64,000 bases of DNA from Kluyvera sp036759925 (GTDB lineage: Bacteria; Pseudomonadota; Gammaproteobacteria; Enterobacterales; Enterobacteriaceae): the NCBI RefSeq assembly GCF_036759925.1, contig NZ_JAPKIB010000008.1, positions 121,602-185,601 of the forward strand, given 5' to 3'. Of the stretch, positions 51,756 through 60,600 are shown one piece after another. The notes under the pieces are model-generated. The model was not told the DNA's origin. It saw only the letters and a program-made list of their open reading frames with translations, and searched no databases. The translations under genes were made by a program, and so were the position numbers. Every line of letters starts with the position of its first letter. Within the stretch, counting starts at the first letter, position 1.

Positions 51756-52751
51756 ATGACACAACATATCCGCTTGCGAGGGATTAGCAAGGCATATCCG
51801 AACGGTGTGCAGGCGCTTGACGATATCAACCTGGAGATTCAGGCCGGGGAGATCTTTGGCATTATCGGGCGCAGCGGCGCGGGAAAATCAACGCTGCTGC
51901 GGCTGTTTAACCGCCTGGAGAATGCTGACCGAGGGGAGATGACGATAAGCGGTGTGCCCATTGGCAAAGGCGCACGCGGGCAGTTGCGGGATTTGCGTCG
52001 CCGGGTGGCGATGATTTTCCAGCACTTTAATCTGCACGCCACCAAAACGGTGGCGGACAACGTCGAGCTGCCGTTGCGTATGGCGGGTATCCCTGCCGCC
52101 GAACGTCGGCATCGCGTTGACGATATGCTTCGGCTGGTGGGGCTGGAGTCGCTGCGCAATAGCTTTCCTGGTCAGCTTTCCGGCGGGCAAAAGCAGCGTA
52201 CTGGGATAGCGAGGGCGCTGGTCACGCAGCCGGAGATTTTGCTGTGCGATGAGGCAACCTCGGCGCTCGACCCGGAAAACACGCTGGCGGTACTTAGCCT
52301 GCTCAAAGAGATTAATCAGCGGCTGGGGCTGACGATTATCCTGATTACCCACGAGATGGACGTGATCCGTACGCTCTGCGATCGGGTCGCGGTGCTGGAA
52401 AAGGGCAGGGTGATTGAGCAAGGGGCGGTGTGGCAGGTGTTTGGCGACCCGCAGCATGAAGTGACGCGCGGGATGCTCGGCACGTTGCATCACGGGCGCG
52501 AGGAGAATCGCTGTCTGTTAGCCGAAGGACAGCAACTGATCACGCTGCATTTTAACGGCGTTAACGGGCGAGAGCCGGATTTACAGCAGATTGCGCGGGC
52601 GCTCGGCGGCAGCCCGCAACTGGTGTACAGCAGCTGCGAGCCGATTCAGGGGCGGATCGTTGGGCAGCTACGGATTCGCGTCGATTCGCCCCTGACGGCG
52701 GAGTCTTTACGGCTGGCGGCGCAGGTGGCGGATAGGGTGGCGGTGAGGTAG
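51756..52751 (+). CDS. MetN-like ABC ATPase with C-terminal NIL domain
   Basis: Protein of 331 residues. It has Walker A GRSGAGKST, signature LSGGQKQR, Walker B ILLCDEATSALD and the switch His in ITHEMDV. The last ~80 residues form the NIL (ACT-like) domain that lets methionine inhibit MetN. ATG 51756 has GAGTG upstream; the frame is open from GTG 51747. It completes the importer and ends beside a REP element and tRNA-Ser. Confidence 0.9.
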   Translation: MTQHIRLRGISKAYPNGVQALDDINLEIQAGEIFGIIGRSGAGKSTLLRLFNRLENADRGEMTISGVPIGKGARGQLRDLRRRVAMIFQHFNLHATKTVADNVELPLRMAGIPAAERRHRVDDMLRLVGLESLRNSFPGQLSGGQKQRTGIARALVTQPEILLCDEATSALDPENTLAVLSLLKEINQRLGLTIILITHEMDVIRTLCDRVAVLEKGRVIEQGAVWQVFGDPQHEVTRGMLGTLHHGREENRCLLAEGQQLITLHFNGVNGREPDLQQIARALGGSPQLVYSSCEPIQGRIVGQLRIRVDSPLTAESLRLAAQVADRVAVR

Positions 52752-52760
52752 CGCCAGCGA

Positions 52761-52836
52761 TTCCCGGCGGCGCTACGCTTGGCCGGGCTACGATTTGAAT
52801 GTAGCCCAGGCGAGGCACTTACGCCGACCCCGGGGA
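52761..52836. repeat. REP/BIME-like palindromic element
   Basis: TTCCCGGCGGCGCTACGCTT with GGCCGGGCTAC, inverted against GTAGCCCAGGCGAGG and GACCCCGGGG. A nearly matching element sits in the same place beside the second tRNA-Ser at 58318. Confidence 0.78.
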
Positions 52837-52872
52837 ACAGGCGGTATTGGTGCTGGCCCTGTGCAATAGGCG

Positions 52873-52900
52873 AAAAAAAAGCCCGTACTTTCGTACGAGC
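52873..52900 (-). terminator. Terminator of tRNA-Ser copy 1
   Basis: On the minus strand GCTCGTAC-GAAA-GTACGGGC is followed by eight T's. Confidence 0.88.
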
Positions 52901-52913
52901 TCTTTCTCAAATA

Positions 52914-53001
52914 TGGCGGTGAGGCGGGGATTCGAACCCCGGATACGTTGCCGTATACACACTTTCCAGGCGTGCTCCTTCAGCCACTCGGACACCTCAC
53001 C
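52914..53001 (-). tRNA. tRNA-Ser (GGA anticodon), copy 1
   Basis: Class II tRNA of 88 bases with CCA encoded. The acceptor stem is GGTGAGG/CCTCACC. The anticodon loop is CTGGAAA (anticodon GGA), followed by a long variable arm and the T-loop GGTTCGAATCC. It is identical to the copy at 58492-58579 and corresponds to the serW/serX type of E. coli. Confidence 0.96.
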
Positions 53002-53146
53002 ATATTGTTTTGCTGCTCACCGTAGGTGGTCAACGGGGCGGTACTATAGGGAGTTGACCTGAAACGGTCAAGCATAAATTCAGATTTATTTATCGTTCGG
53101 TTAAGCAATGAACACCGCCCCGCCGAAAAGCGGCGGAGCGGGTGGG

Positions 53147-53824
53147 TTAACGCTGAGAATCAAGCTGTTCGTTGTTTTTCACGACGTCCTGCGCCTTTGC
53201 GTAGCTTTCGATCAGCAACTGGTACGCCGGGAAGATTTTGGTATACACCTCGGCCCATTCGGCGGCATCCGGACGGTTCCAGGTACGCTGCAGCTCAGAA
53301 GCTACGGCGGCGGTATCCATTGGCACGACGCCTGCCTGCGCCACGCGGGCCAGCGTCACTTCCTGCGCCATTTTGCTGTAGGTACCGGAAGCATCAATGA
53401 CCGCAAATACTTTATAACCATCGGCGACGGCGGCAATGGCTGGGAAGGCCATGCAGACGCTGGTGATCGTCCCGGCGATAATTAACGTTTTGCGGCCCGT
53501 GGCCTTCACGGCAGCCACGAACTCCGGATTATCCCAGGCGTTGATTTCGCCTTTACGCGCAATATAGTGCGCATGCGGTGCATTTTCGTGAATTTCCGGG
53601 ATCAGCGGGCCATTCGGACCTTGCGGCACCGACGCGGTGGTGATCACCGGCAGACCGGCAAGCGTCGCCATTTTCGCCAGCGCCGCAGCGCGAGCGCGCA
53701 GCTCTGGCATCGGCATATCGCCCACCGTCTGGAACAGACCGCTCTGATGGTCGATTAACAGCATCACCGCATCGTTAACATCAATCACTGGACGCACGCC
53801 GTTGAAATTTGCTGGAGTAGACAT
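53147..53824 (-). CDS. Isochorismatase-family hydrolase (YcaC-like)
   Basis: Cysteine hydrolase-like protein of 225 residues. The family triad is visible: Asp in MLLIDHQSGLF, Lys in IARKGEINAW and Cys in AGTITSVCMAFPAIAAV. Together with the flanking DASGTYS segment it resembles E. coli YcaC, whose physiological substrate is unknown. ATG 53824 (MSTPANFNG) is chosen over an in-frame start 11 codons upstream. It follows the pirin gene by 20 bases in the same direction, and LysR is divergent. It is likely part of a small LysR-controlled operon. Confidence 0.85.
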   Translation of the reverse strand: MSTPANFNGVRPVIDVNDAVMLLIDHQSGLFQTVGDMPMPELRARAAALAKMATLAGLPVITTASVPQGPNGPLIPEIHENAPHAHYIARKGEINAWDNPEFVAAVKATGRKTLIIAGTITSVCMAFPAIAAVADGYKVFAVIDASGTYSKMAQEVTLARVAQAGVVPMDTAAVASELQRTWNRPDAAEWAEVYTKIFPAYQLLIESYAKAQDVVKNNEQLDSQR

Positions 53825-53843
53825 GTTATTCACCTCTGTAGTG

Positions 53844-54704
53844 TCAGATCTGACCAAAGCGGCCGGAGTTAAAATCGCGAATGGCTTCGTCGATTTCGGT
53901 TTTACTGTTCATCACGAAGGGGCCATAGCCCACAATCGGTTCGTTGAGCGGCGCGCCTGCCAGCACCAGCACTTTGGCGTCGTTGCTGGCGTGTAGATGA
54001 ACGCGCTTCCCTTCCTGGCTGAGTACCACCAACTGCGCTTCCTGAGCGGGGGTTTCGCCGTTCACCGTGACGCTACCTTCCAGCACCACCAGGGCAGTGC
54101 TCCAGCCGTCAGGCTGCTCGAAGGAGATCTCTTTACCTTCCTGAAGCTGCATATCCCAGACGTTCAGCGGTGAGAAAGTGTTGGCCGGGCCTGCTGCCTC
54201 CTGGTAGCGACCGGCAATCACCCGCAGCGTTCCGCTGTTATCCGGCAGCTCCACCGTTGGAATAGCGGCGGCTTCAATACTCTGGTAGCCCGGCGCGGTC
54301 ATCTTGTCCTTCGCTGGCAGATTGACCCACAGCTGGATCATCTTCAGCTCGCCGCCGCGGCGGGCAAACTCGGCCGAGTGAAATTCCTGGTGCAGAATGC
54401 CGGATCCTGCGGTCATCCACTGCACGTCACCCGGGCCAATCACGCCACCTTTACCGGTGGAATCCCGATGTTCTACTTCCCCGGCGTAGACGATAGTGAC
54501 CGTCTCGAACCCACGGTGTGGATGTTCTCCCACCCCGCGCTTCGCGCCGTCTGCCGGGAAGCTGTATGGCCCGGCATAGTCGAGCAGCAGGAAAGGGCTC
54601 AGGCTCTCACCGTGAGACTGATAGGAAAATAACGAACGAACCGGGAAGCCATCACCCACCCAGTGCGGACGTGGCGCGGTATAAACACCCGTAATCTGTT
54701 TCAT
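53844..54704 (-). CDS. Pirin-family cupin protein (quercetinase-like)
   Basis: Protein of 286 residues with two cupin domains. The metal site is in the first: HPHRGFETVTIVYAGEVEHR gives His, His and His, and SGILHQEFHS the fourth ligand region. The C-terminal half has the family LVVLEGSVTVNGE. Bacterial pirins can act as quercetin dioxygenases or enzyme regulators. CAGGAG lies upstream. Divergent LysR gene 54819 probably controls it together with the YcaC-like gene. Confidence 0.9.
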   Translation of the reverse strand: MKQITGVYTAPRPHWVGDGFPVRSLFSYQSHGESLSPFLLLDYAGPYSFPADGAKRGVGEHPHRGFETVTIVYAGEVEHRDSTGKGGVIGPGDVQWMTAGSGILHQEFHSAEFARRGGELKMIQLWVNLPAKDKMTAPGYQSIEAAAIPTVELPDNSGTLRVIAGRYQEAAGPANTFSPLNVWDMQLQEGKEISFEQPDGWSTALVVLEGSVTVNGETPAQEAQLVVLSQEGKRVHLHASNDAKVLVLAGAPLNEPIVGYGPFVMNSKTEIDEAIRDFNSGRFGQI

Positions 54705-54818
54705 TTGTTTCTCCTGCGTAGTGAGCTTTGATGTGGATTAGCTTATATTCAGATGTAATGACGCGGTAGATAGCGAAAATAACCTACACTGTTGCAAAAA
54801 TAGAACAATGAGGTGGTG

Positions 54819-55724
54819 ATGCAGGATCTCAATGATTTCGCGTGGTTTGTCCACGTGGTGGACAACGGCGGCTTCGCTGCGGCGGGACGCGCGCTGGATA
54901 TGCCAAAGTCAAAGCTCAGCCGACGCATTGCGCAATTGGAAGAACAGCTTGGGGTTCGGCTGATCCAGCGCACCACCCGGCAGTTCACGGTGACGGAAGT
55001 TGGGCAGACGTTTTATCAACACTGTAAAGCGATGTTGATTGAGGCAGAGGCAGCGCAGGAGGCGATTGCCGTGCTGCAGGCAGAGCCGAGAGGCTGCGTG
55101 AAGCTGACCTGTCCGGTCACGCTGTTGCATGTGCACGTTGGACCGATGCTGGCGCGCTTTATGGTGCGTTATCCGGGCGTGCAGATTCAGCTTGAAGCGA
55201 CAAACCGACGGGTAGATCTGGTGGCGGAAGGGATTGATGTGGCGATTCGCGTCAGGCCACGTCCTTTTGATGACAGCGACCTGGTGATGCGCGTACTGGC
55301 GGACCGCGGCCACTGTCTTGTCGCCAGTCCGTCGCTGGTGGCGACGATGGGCAAGCCGCAGGTGCCGGACGAACTCAGCCGCTGGCCGGGGTTAAGCATG
55401 TCGGCAGGTAAGCATGTGCATCGCTGGTTGCTGCATGGCCCGGATGGTGCAAAGGCCGAGGTGCACTTTACGCCACGGCTGACGACCAGCGATATGCTGG
55501 CGCTGCGTGAGGCGGCGGTGGCAGGTGTCGGGGTGGTACAGTTGCCTATCCTGATGGCGAGAGAACAGTTGGCCGACGGATCGCTGGTGCGTGTGCTCGA
55601 TGAGTGGGAGCCGAAACGGGAGGTGATTCACGCGGTCTTCCCGTCACGGCGAGGGCTGCTGCCTGCAGTGCGCGCGCTGGTGGATTTCCTCAGCGAGGAG
55701 TATGCGCTGATGATTGAGGAGTGA
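54819..55724 (+). CDS. LysR-family regulator divergent from the pirin gene
   Basis: Protein of 301 residues from ATG 54819. The N-terminal winged helix (FVHVVDNGGFAAAGRALDMPKS, KLSRRIAQLEEQLGVRLIQR) is followed by an effector-binding domain of the LysR substrate family (LVAEGIDVAIRVRPRPFDDS). AGGTG lies immediately upstream. The 114-bp gap shared with the pirin gene is the expected operator site. Divergent LysR/pirin/hydrolase modules are common; the effector is unknown. Confidence 0.9.
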   Translation: MQDLNDFAWFVHVVDNGGFAAAGRALDMPKSKLSRRIAQLEEQLGVRLIQRTTRQFTVTEVGQTFYQHCKAMLIEAEAAQEAIAVLQAEPRGCVKLTCPVTLLHVHVGPMLARFMVRYPGVQIQLEATNRRVDLVAEGIDVAIRVRPRPFDDSDLVMRVLADRGHCLVASPSLVATMGKPQVPDELSRWPGLSMSAGKHVHRWLLHGPDGAKAEVHFTPRLTTSDMLALREAAVAGVGVVQLPILMAREQLADGSLVRVLDEWEPKREVIHAVFPSRRGLLPAVRALVDFLSEEYALMIEE

Positions 55725-55811
55725 ATTTACATTTTATTTACAATTGCGGGTGGGTTGTGCTATTGATGCTCAGTTGCTCTTTTTCGACGGTCTGAGACAC
55801 GCTGCAGGTAA

Positions 55812-56645
55812 ATGATGAATTCACATAATGTTCCTATGGATATCCCGCCAGCGCTTGCCGAACAGGCGCTTGAAAAAATGGGTTTTCGCGCTTATCCCGC
55901 GGTCAGTGAGTCTGGGTTGGGGCAGATTTACCAGGCGTGGTGCCGTTCCGTGCCGTTCGACAATATTCGTAAACGTATCCAGGTATCGCAGGGCATTCTG
56001 GGCGCCTTACCGGGCTTTACGCCGGAGGATTTTTTTTCGCACTGGCTGCGCTTTGGCACCGGCGGCACCTGCTGGGCCAGTCATGGTGCGCTGTATGCGC
56101 TGCTGAAAGCCGTGGGGTTCCCGGTACAGTTTGGCCTGGCAACGATGCGTTCACCGCGCCCGGTGAGTGCAGACTCCCCTGGGCACGGCACATTGTTTGT
56201 TCGTTTGGATAATACTCTTTTTATTGTCGACACCACGATGCTTCACGGCCAGCCGTTACCGTTGCAAGCCTGGCACTCCACGCATCCGGTATGGGGCACG
56301 CGGGTACATCGTGATGAAGGATTCTGGTGTGTGAACTGGAAACCGTTGGGCCGTTCACGCATAGACTGCCAACTGCTGGAGATAGATGCTGCCGCATCGG
56401 AGTATCCACATCGGCACGAGCGCAGTCGTCACAGTAGCCGCTTTGACGGCGCGTTGTTAATTCGTCTGGCTGGACACGATTCGATTACCGGAATAGTAAA
56501 GGGTGAAAAGGTTTTCAGAGAAGCCAGAGGGAAGGAGACGTTTGAGACGTTGTCACACCTTCAACAAAAGAGGCTGCTGGTGGAGCGATTTGGTATTGCG
56601 GAAGAGATTGCGGCACAGGTACCGGCGGATGAGGTACCGCGGTAA
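55812..56645 (+). CDS. Arylamine N-acetyltransferase-like protein
   Basis: Protein of 277 residues of the NAT family. The triad is present: Cys in RFGTGGTCWASHGALYALLK (near residue 95), His in SPGHGTLFVRL and Asp in LFIVDTTML. NATs move acetyl groups from acetyl-CoA to arylamines or hydrazines. The N-terminal PFDNIRKRIQV matches the family pattern (P.EN....). ATG 55815 is an alternative start. A ~240-bp AT-rich gap follows with no gene. Neighbours give no clue to substrate. Confidence 0.82.
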   Translation: MMNSHNVPMDIPPALAEQALEKMGFRAYPAVSESGLGQIYQAWCRSVPFDNIRKRIQVSQGILGALPGFTPEDFFSHWLRFGTGGTCWASHGALYALLKAVGFPVQFGLATMRSPRPVSADSPGHGTLFVRLDNTLFIVDTTMLHGQPLPLQAWHSTHPVWGTRVHRDEGFWCVNWKPLGRSRIDCQLLEIDAAASEYPHRHERSRHSSRFDGALLIRLAGHDSITGIVKGEKVFREARGKETFETLSHLQQKRLLVERFGIAEEIAAQVPADEVPR

Positions 56646-56882
56646 CCAGGATGCGGAAATGATTAAAATAGATATTCTGCGTTGTTCTGTTTGTACTATT
56701 ACTTCTCACAAATGGTGGCTAATTATTTTGATGATATATTTTAAAATGTGTCATCTGGATAACGTTGTTATTTTTATTATTTCAGTGGGTCATAAATAAG
56801 CATCTCATTGAATCTCTGTTTATACCTTTTTATGAGGGATAACTCTAAGCTCGATAGGTTGAATATCTGCCCGGTAAACATA

Positions 56883-58310
56883 ATGAATTTACGGTTGGTT
56901 ATAATCTGGGCATCGCTGTATGCCGTACTGTGGACTATCGCGACGGTAGCACTCGACCCTGCGGTTCCCTATGATGCCGTAGAGGCGCTAAATTGGGCGC
57001 AAAACGCAGAGTGGGGTTCTCCCAAAAACCCGTGGTTGGTTGGCCTGGTCATGTGGCCTGCGCTCCATCTACCCGCGCATATTTACTGGTATGCTGCGCA
57101 TTTTCTCGCCATCGCAATAGGTATGGTCGGCAGTTGGGTATTTGCACACAGGCTTACTGGCAGCGAAAAGCTGGCCTGGGTGGTATTGCTAACCCTTAAT
57201 TTATCAGGGTTAATTAACGTTGATATCATTAGCTACAACGATAATTATCTGTTGGTGATGCTATGGCCCTGGATGATGTATTGCTATCTGCAGGCTATTA
57301 GCCGAAGCCTGTATTGGTGGCTTGCCTTTGCTCTGTTGGCCGGGCTGGCAGTCATGTCAAAATATTCCACGTTGATTATGGTCGGGTCTATTTTTCTCTC
57401 AACGCTTTTCGTGGCGGATATTCGTCGCTGCTATCGACATGTTGTCTGGTATTGTGCGTTAGTATTAGGCGTTCTGCTAATTATCCCTAATATCCTGTGG
57501 CTACAAGAGCATAACTTTGCCGCTCTACATTGGGTAAATTCAGAAATGCACTCAGGTATTAATCCGGGGCTTTTTACCTGCTTGATCTCCATTTTTTATC
57601 CGTTGCTTATTTCTGGCGCTATTCTCCATTTTTGTGGCGTGCGCTTACGCTGGCCTGTGTCATGGGAAGGTCGGGTGGTGCTGGGAGTCTACCTGATTCC
57701 GCTGATAGCGCTTTGCTGTTGGTTTTTCTTCTTCAACAGCGGCAGATTAACCGAATGGCTACAGCCTTTTTTCATTCTGGCACCAGCGCTGATGGTCAGC
57801 TGCGTCAACCCAACTTCCGTCATCGTTCCACGCGCTGCGTTTGTGACCTTATTCAGCGCGGCACTGCTGGTCCTCACGGGTTATTGCGGGGTGATGTACG
57901 CCAACGTGGCTAATGCAGGGCAGAAGATGAGCGGTGTCATCCCGTTCAGCGACACGGTAAACCGTCTCTGGTACCAACGCTACGGCACTCCGTTGAAGTA
58001 TGTTGGCGGGGAACGTCTGGCAGAATGGCTAACGTTTTACGTCCCCTCCAGACCCAAAATCATCACCAAATGGAACAACACCACACAGCCAAATATCTAC
58101 AGTGCGAATATTAGCCGCGAGCAGCTGTTGCATGCTGGTGTTGCGCTGATTGGCCGCGTAGGGGGATCATGTTCCACGGAACATTTTGGTACGGCGCTAC
58201 AGGAGTGGCCGCATATTCAAATTGATATGAAAATGTCGATCGATTTTCAGACGGACCCATCTCATGACGTTCAGACCGTTTGTATTGCCTTTGTGCGTCC
58301 GGTGGGGTGA
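56883..58310 (+). CDS. Polytopic membrane glycosyltransferase-like protein (ArnT/PMT_2 type)
   Basis: Protein of ~475 residues with about ten membrane helices. An early periplasmic loop has ALDPAVPYDAVEALNWAQNAEWG, with the acidic residues that GT-C enzymes use, and the next phrase is HLPAHIYWYAAHFLAIAIG. Such proteins move sugars from polyprenyl-phosphate carriers to lipid A or other envelope acceptors. The soluble C-terminal ~110 residues hold a Cys in GGSCSTEHFG. The start is uncertain (ATG 56883, or 56835 with GAGGG further along). It is AT-richer than the backbone and may be horizontally acquired. Confidence 0.75.
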   Translation: MNLRLVIIWASLYAVLWTIATVALDPAVPYDAVEALNWAQNAEWGSPKNPWLVGLVMWPALHLPAHIYWYAAHFLAIAIGMVGSWVFAHRLTGSEKLAWVVLLTLNLSGLINVDIISYNDNYLLVMLWPWMMYCYLQAISRSLYWWLAFALLAGLAVMSKYSTLIMVGSIFLSTLFVADIRRCYRHVVWYCALVLGVLLIIPNILWLQEHNFAALHWVNSEMHSGINPGLFTCLISIFYPLLISGAILHFCGVRLRWPVSWEGRVVLGVYLIPLIALCCWFFFFNSGRLTEWLQPFFILAPALMVSCVNPTSVIVPRAAFVTLFSAALLVLTGYCGVMYANVANAGQKMSGVIPFSDTVNRLWYQRYGTPLKYVGGERLAEWLTFYVPSRPKIITKWNNTTQPNIYSANISREQLLHAGVALIGRVGGSCSTEHFGTALQEWPHIQIDMKMSIDFQTDPSHDVQTVCIAFVRPVG

Positions 58311-58317
58311 TGAGCTA

Positions 58318-58390
58318 TTCCCGGCGGCGCTGCGCTTGGCCGGGCTACAACTCGTAGCCCGGGCGAGGCGTTTACGCCGACCCCGAGGAG
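58318..58390. repeat. REP/BIME-like palindromic element
   Basis: TTCCCGGCGGCGCTGCGCTT with GGCCGGGCTAC, inverted against GTAGCCCGGGCGAGG and GACCCCGAGG. It is followed by ACAGGCGG..TTGGTGCTG, as is the copy at 52761, so the duplicated unit includes this element. Confidence 0.78.
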
Positions 58391-58450
58391 ACAGGCGGCT
58401 TTGGTGCTGAGTGGATGAAGGAGGGGATCCCCCCAAAAAAGCAATAGGCG

Positions 58451-58478
58451 AAAAAAAAGCCCGTACTTTCGTACGAGC
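58451..58478 (-). terminator. Terminator of tRNA-Ser copy 2
   Basis: Identical to the first: GCTCGTAC-GAAA-GTACGGGC then T8 on the minus strand. Confidence 0.88.
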
Positions 58479-58491
58479 TCTTTCTTAAAGA

Positions 58492-58579
58492 TGGCGGTGA
58501 GGCGGGGATTCGAACCCCGGATACGTTGCCGTATACACACTTTCCAGGCGTGCTCCTTCAGCCACTCGGACACCTCACC
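58492..58579 (-). tRNA. serX: tRNA-Ser (GGA anticodon), copy 2
   Basis: The same 88-base class II tRNA as at 52914. Its place next to ghrA corresponds to serX of E. coli, so this is probably the ancestral copy and the other the duplicate. Confidence 0.95.
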
Positions 58580-58838
58580 ATATTGTTGTCCCTTGTTGCT
58601 GGGACGAGCGCTAATGTAGGGAAAAGGCTCTTCACCGTCAATAAACTTTTTAAAAAAATCGTGCGTTTACACAAACTTCAACCAACATGCTTCTTAAACA
58701 GACATAAATCGTCTTTTTTGCGATCGCCTCCGCATTTTCCGGGACAGGTAAAAGAAATTTGTTATTCTGTTAAACCACAAAAATAACCAAAAACAGCGCC
58801 GATCCGTTCTGGTAGCGGTGCCCTGAGCAGGAGTCATT

Positions 58839-59777
58839 ATGGAGATCATCTTTTATCACCCCACGTTTGATACCCCTTATTGGATTGCCGAGCTAAGTAA
58901 ATTGCTGCCGAATGCCCGTATTCGCGGCTGGCAGCGCGGCGATGATGCGCCTGCTGACTACGCGCTGGTATGGCATCCGCCGGTGGAAATGCTGGCAGGT
59001 CGCAGTCTTAAAGCCGTGTTCGCACTGGGGGCTGGCGTTGACTCGATCCTCAGCAAGCTCAAGGCACATCCTGAAATGCTGCCGGAATCTATCCCGCTCT
59101 TCCGCCTTGAAGATACCGGTATGGGCATTCAAATGCAGGAGTACGCGGTCAGCCAGGTACTACACTGGTTCCGTCGCTTTGATGACTATCAGGCGCTGCA
59201 GCGTCAGTCCAACTGGCAGCCACTGCCGGATTACACGCACGAGGAGTTCACCATCGGCATTATGGGCGCCGGCGTACTGGGTTCAAAAGTGGCTGAGAGC
59301 TTGCTTGCGTGGGGCTTCCCGGTGCGCTGCTGGAGCCGTAGCCATAAGGAATGGCCGCAGGTGACGAGCTTCGCCGGGGAAGGTGAGCTGAATGCCTTTT
59401 TACAAGGGACGCGGGTGCTGATTAACCTGCTGCCTAACACTGCGGAGACGGTGGGGATTATTAACCGTCAGAATCTGTCCCAACTCCCGGATAATAGCTA
59501 TGTGCTGAACCTGGCGCGCGGCGTACACGTTGTGGAAGACGATCTGCTGGCAGCGCTTGACAGCGGCAAGCTGAAGGCGGCAATGCTGGACGTCTTTAGC
59601 CGTGAACCGTTGCCGCAGGAAAGCCCGCTCTGGCAGCATCCGCGTGTGACGATGACGCCTCATGTTGCTGCCGTGACTCGCCCTAAAGAGGCGATTGCCT
59701 ATATTGCCCGGACTATCACGCAACTTGAGCGCGGTGAACAGCCAAGCGGGCAGGTCGATCGCGTCCGTGGCTATTGA
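58839..59777 (+). CDS. ghrA: GhrA, glyoxylate/hydroxypyruvate reductase A
   Basis: NADPH-dependent 2-hydroxyacid dehydrogenase of 312 residues, same length as E. coli GhrA. It has the dinucleotide motif IGIMGAGVLGSKVAESL, the substrate Arg in NLARGVHVVEDDLLAAL, Glu in DVFSREPLP and the catalytic His in MTPHVAAVT. It reduces glyoxylate to glycolate and hydroxypyruvate to glycerate. GCAGGAG lies before the ATG. It begins the conserved ghrA-ycdX-ycdY-ycdZ block. Confidence 0.96.
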   Translation: MEIIFYHPTFDTPYWIAELSKLLPNARIRGWQRGDDAPADYALVWHPPVEMLAGRSLKAVFALGAGVDSILSKLKAHPEMLPESIPLFRLEDTGMGIQMQEYAVSQVLHWFRRFDDYQALQRQSNWQPLPDYTHEEFTIGIMGAGVLGSKVAESLLAWGFPVRCWSRSHKEWPQVTSFAGEGELNAFLQGTRVLINLLPNTAETVGIINRQNLSQLPDNSYVLNLARGVHVVEDDLLAALDSGKLKAAMLDVFSREPLPQESPLWQHPRVTMTPHVAAVTRPKEAIAYIARTITQLERGEQPSGQVDRVRGY

Positions 59778-59843
59778 TGTCCCTGGCTAATAAACACGAG
59801 GGTTTCCTGCTATCCTTGGCTTACCACGAGAAAGGAGAATGTG

Positions 59844-60581
59844 ATGTATCCTGTTGACCTACATATGCACACCGTTGCCAGCACGCATGCTTACAGTACG
59901 CTGCACGACTATATCGCCGAGGCGAAGCGCAAGGGGATTAAACTCTTCGCCATCACCGATCACGGCCCGGATATGGCCGATGCCCCGCACTATTGGCACT
60001 TCGTGAACATGCGCATCTGGCCGCGCATTGTTGATGGGGTCGGGATCCTGCGCGGTATTGAGTCGAATATCAAAAACACCGCGGGAGAGATCGACTGCTC
60101 CGGCCCTATGCTGACGTCGCTGGATTTTATCATTGCCGGTTTTCATGAGCCGGTTTTTGCGCCGCAGGATAAAGCGACGCATACCGAGGCGATGATTGCG
60201 GCGATGGCCAGCGGTCACGTTCACATGATTAGCCACCCGGGCAATCCGAAATTCCCGGTTGATATTCCGGCTATCGCAGCAGCAGCGGCGAAGTATCATG
60301 TGGCGCTGGAAATCAATAACTCTTCCTTTGTGAGCTCGCGTATCGGCAGTGAGAGCAACTGCCGCGCTATTGCTGCAGCCGTGCGCGATGCGGGCGGTTG
60401 GCTGGCGCTAGGCTCTGATTCACACACCGCCTTTACGCTGGGTGAATTTACCGAATGCCAGAAGATCCTCGACGCCGTGGAATTCCCACAAGATAGGATC
60501 CTTAACGTCACCCCACGACGTTTCCTTAATTTCCTTGAATCTCGCGGTATGCCGCCGATTCCTGAATTTGCTGAATTTTAA
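59844..60581 (+). CDS. ycdX: YcdX, PHP-domain zinc phosphatase
   Basis: Protein of 245 residues, PHP fold with a tri-zinc site: VDLHMHTVAS, AITDHGPDM, AGFHEPV, MISHPGNPK and LGSDSHTAF supply the His/Asp ligands. E. coli YcdX has phosphatase activity and contributes to swarming. ATG 59844 with AGGAG upstream. The gene is followed 19 bases later by ycdY, whose product binds and stimulates YcdX in E. coli. Confidence 0.95.
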   Translation: MYPVDLHMHTVASTHAYSTLHDYIAEAKRKGIKLFAITDHGPDMADAPHYWHFVNMRIWPRIVDGVGILRGIESNIKNTAGEIDCSGPMLTSLDFIIAGFHEPVFAPQDKATHTEAMIAAMASGHVHMISHPGNPKFPVDIPAIAAAAAKYHVALEINNSSFVSSRIGSESNCRAIAAAVRDAGGWLALGSDSHTAFTLGEFTECQKILDAVEFPQDRILNVTPRRFLNFLESRGMPPIPEFAEF

Positions 60582-60600
60582 TGACTGAATGGATTAACCA

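Larger units (their letters stand above)
52863..53009. repeat. 147-bp direct repeat, copy 1 (tRNA-Ser plus terminator)
   Basis: From GCAATAGGCG to CATATTGTT this stretch matches 58441-58587 with only two mismatches that I can find, both between the terminator and the tRNA. It includes a complete tRNA-Ser gene and its terminator. The REP elements to the left of each copy extend the similarity. Confidence 0.9.
58441..58587. repeat. 147-bp direct repeat, copy 2 (tRNA-Ser plus terminator)
   Basis: Matches 52863-53009 apart from two bases. The 5.4 kb between the copies carries five non-core genes. Confidence 0.9.
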
